Source: Caldisericaceae bacterium (GTDB lineage Bacteria; Calditrichota; Calditrichia; Calditrichales; Calditrichaceae). From it: DNA of 6,595 bases. The stretch spans positions 1-6,595 of the forward strand of contig JAGHBR010000312.1 of the NCBI GenBank assembly GCA_021160885.1. Direction: 5' to 3'. The position numbers were made by a program, and so were the translations under genes. The notes under the pieces are model-generated. The model saw only the letters and a list, made by a program, of their open reading frames with translations. It had not been told where the DNA came from and made no database searches. Below are positions 5,206 through 6,595 of this stretch, in pieces (position 1 is the stretch's first letter; every line of letters begins with the position of its first letter).

Positions 5206-6595
5206 CTACCATATCGATTTCATTCGCCAAACATCAAAAGACTTAAGAATAGTTTTACCTGTAGGTCTAAATATTTCAAAATTTAAATTAGCCTTATCAG
5301 GATAGATTACTTTTGTGGCACAAAGCAATCCATCATTTACAAATATTTCAATCACTGTTCTGTCAAAGAAAAACTGTACTGATTGAATAAGGTTATCTAA
5401 CACTGGATCTACCTCAACCTTATCTTCACCAAAGCTAAACCATTTTGGTGTAAGGATGATTTCGAAAGGCTTGCCATTTTCGTCATTAAAACGGAAGCCA
5501 ATATTATCGGTTCCCCGCCCGGCAATTTTTAGCAATATCTCGAACTGGGGAAAATTGACATCTATTTTTTTAGGGCGTTTCCCAATGCCAATATTCGTTT
5601 CGTGATGATTTTCCGTTCTTAATTTTGCCAATTCCTGTACTGGTTTTTGAACTAAACGTCCTTTTTCATCGAGCGAAAGTTCTCGCGGTAAAGAGACTGC
5701 CCCCTGCCATCCCTGGCCTTCTTTAAAACCAGGTATCCAGCCAAATAGGATACGCCTTCCATCTGGTTTTTGCAAGGTATTGGGGGCATAAAAATTCCAT
5801 GCAATTCCATTATCCAAAGTGCCATGAAATTCGGGAATAAACTTATTTGATTTAAAATCCATTATACCTGTGTAATACCTCACCCTATTGTGCGGAGAGT
5901 AGATCAATACATATTTATTTTTAATTTTAAAAAAGTTAGGACACTCCCAGTTTTTTTCCTCTCCACTAAAAGGGATTCCTAAAAACTTCCATTCGGTTAG
6001 TTCATCATTTAATGCCCTGTACATCATAATGGAACCTTTTCCGCCGCGAGGATGCCCGCCTATTACCATGTAAATATTTCCACCATCCCGGAATAAAAAT
6101 GGATCTCGCCAATCTTCAATAAATTGCTCTCCGTGCGCTGACATAGTTATTATTGGATTAGAAGGATGTTTTTGCCAACTTTTCAATTCATCATCTAAGG
6201 GGATGGCGGCCCAATGTTCCGGATTCTCGTGTCCGATAGATGTGTAAAATAGAATTGGCTTTCCATCATCCTTAATAAAACCGCTGCCAGAAAAACAGTG
6301 ATTTTCTCCTTTTTCGACTGAAGGCCACAGGGCAATTGGTAAATGTTCCCAGTGGACTAAATCTTTGCTTCGTGCATGCCCCCAGTGCATCCAATCCCAT
6401 TCATCACCATAAGGATTATGCTGATAAAACAAATGATAATAACCATTGTAAAACAGCGTCCCATTCGGGTCATTATTCCAGTTTGCAGGAGGAAGAAAGT
6501 GAAAGGCCGGACGATTGGGATCATTTTTAACCAATTCAGCCGTCAGAGAAACGCTCTTCTGTGCCCGATCGAGTAAAAATTTTCTATTATAAAAT
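5206..6595 (-). CDS. GH32 beta-fructosidase (sucrose/fructan hydrolase), 5' end outside window
   Basis: The frame stays open from the stop (TAG at 5208-5206) to the window edge, giving 462 residues. A TTG at 6534 is an unlikely start, because the 20 residues before it (FYNRKFLLDRAQKSVSLTAE) continue the usual GH32 N-terminal helix that leads into VKNDPNRPAFHFLPPANW; the true start is probably only a few codons outside. The three catalytic motifs are intact: WNNDPNG with the nucleophile Asp at 6471-6469, DWRDPFLF with the transition-state Asp at 6105-6103, and WECPNFF with the acid/base Glu at 5946-5944. MHWGHARSKDLVHW and FSGSGF are also typical. The C-terminal beta-sandwich ends with FFFDRTVIEIFVNDG and IYPDKANLNFEIF. 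Visible length is close to a full GH32. The family releases fructose from sucrose and beta-fructans. No signal peptide is visible, so a cytoplasmic role is plausible but unproved. It lies upstream of the GH29 operon, separated by 302 bp. Confidence 0.93.
   Translation of the reverse strand, partial: FYNRKFLLDRAQKSVSLTAELVKNDPNRPAFHFLPPANWNNDPNGTLFYNGYYHLFYQHNPYGDEWDWMHWGHARSKDLVHWEHLPIALWPSVEKGENHCFSGSGFIKDDGKPILFYTSIGHENPEHWAAIPLDDELKSWQKHPSNPIITMSAHGEQFIEDWRDPFLFRDGGNIYMVIGGHPRGGKGSIMMYRALNDELTEWKFLGIPFSGEEKNWECPNFFKIKNKYVLIYSPHNRVRYYTGIMDFKSNKFIPEFHGTLDNGIAWNFYAPNTLQKPDGRRILFGWIPGFKEGQGWQGAVSLPRELSLDEKGRLVQKPVQELAKLRTENHHETNIGIGKRPKKIDVNFPQFEILLKIAGRGTDNIGFRFNDENGKPFEIILTPKWFSFGEDKVEVDPVLDNLIQSVQFFFDRTVIEIFVNDGLLCATKVIYPDKANLNFEIFRPTGKTILKSFDVWRMKSIW

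Noticed and set aside
6532..6534. TTG as the start codon of the upstream GH32 gene
   Set aside because: The frame remains open to the window edge and the residues before TTG look like the normal GH32 N-terminal helix, so the gene is 5' truncated by the window.
1..6595. CRISPR arrays, tRNA or rRNA genes, insertion sequences, SusC/SusD, phage or defence genes
   Set aside because: No repeat-spacer pattern, RNA gene, transposase or such protein motif was seen on either strand.

Overview
The window is part of a bacterial carbohydrate-degradation locus. It carries four glycoside hydrolase genes, all on the minus strand, and both outermost genes run off the window. The DNA is visibly AT-rich. Two products carry export signals and a third a probable lipoprotein signal. 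The secreted GH32 carries an N-terminal module I associate with Bacteroidota and relatives (DUF4980-like, from memory). A Bacteroidota/FCB-type Gram-negative heterotroph is my best guess; no rRNA or housekeeping gene is present to confirm it.

In transcription order (right to left): (1) 6595-5206, a GH32 beta-fructosidase with all three catalytic motifs, missing only its extreme N-terminus; no signal peptide is visible. (2) 5205-4904, a 302-bp intergenic gap with a strong ribosome binding site for the next gene, a 9-bp tandem repeat, a long palindrome with a T-tract on the plus strand, and a possible plus-strand promoter. (3) 4903-3128, a secreted GH29 alpha-L-fucosidase with an extra lipocalin-like domain inserted in its C-terminal beta-sandwich. 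(4) about 3029-1128, a GH127 (DUF1680) beta-L-arabinofuranosidase-like lipoprotein that keeps the Glu/Cys zinc site. (5) 1110-1, a second, secreted GH32 with an N-terminal beta-sandwich and a DUF4980-like module, cut off just after its catalytic domain begins.

Genes 3, 4 and 5 are closely packed (about 100 bp or less, then 17 bp) and look like one operon. It would make exported enzymes that remove terminal fucose, beta-linked arabinofuranose and fructose from plant- or alga-derived glycans. The upstream GH32 may act on fructo-oligosaccharides in another compartment. No SusC/SusD, transporter, sulfatase or regulator is visible, so substrate and control are inferred from enzyme families alone.

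The most unusual signal is a textbook intrinsic terminator (perfect 11-bp stem followed by seven T on the minus strand) inside the 5' part of the GH127 reading frame. It could act as an attenuator within the operon. Other points of interest are the domain insertion in GH29, the altered nucleophile motif in the secreted GH32, and a possible small plus-strand RNA between the two transcription units.
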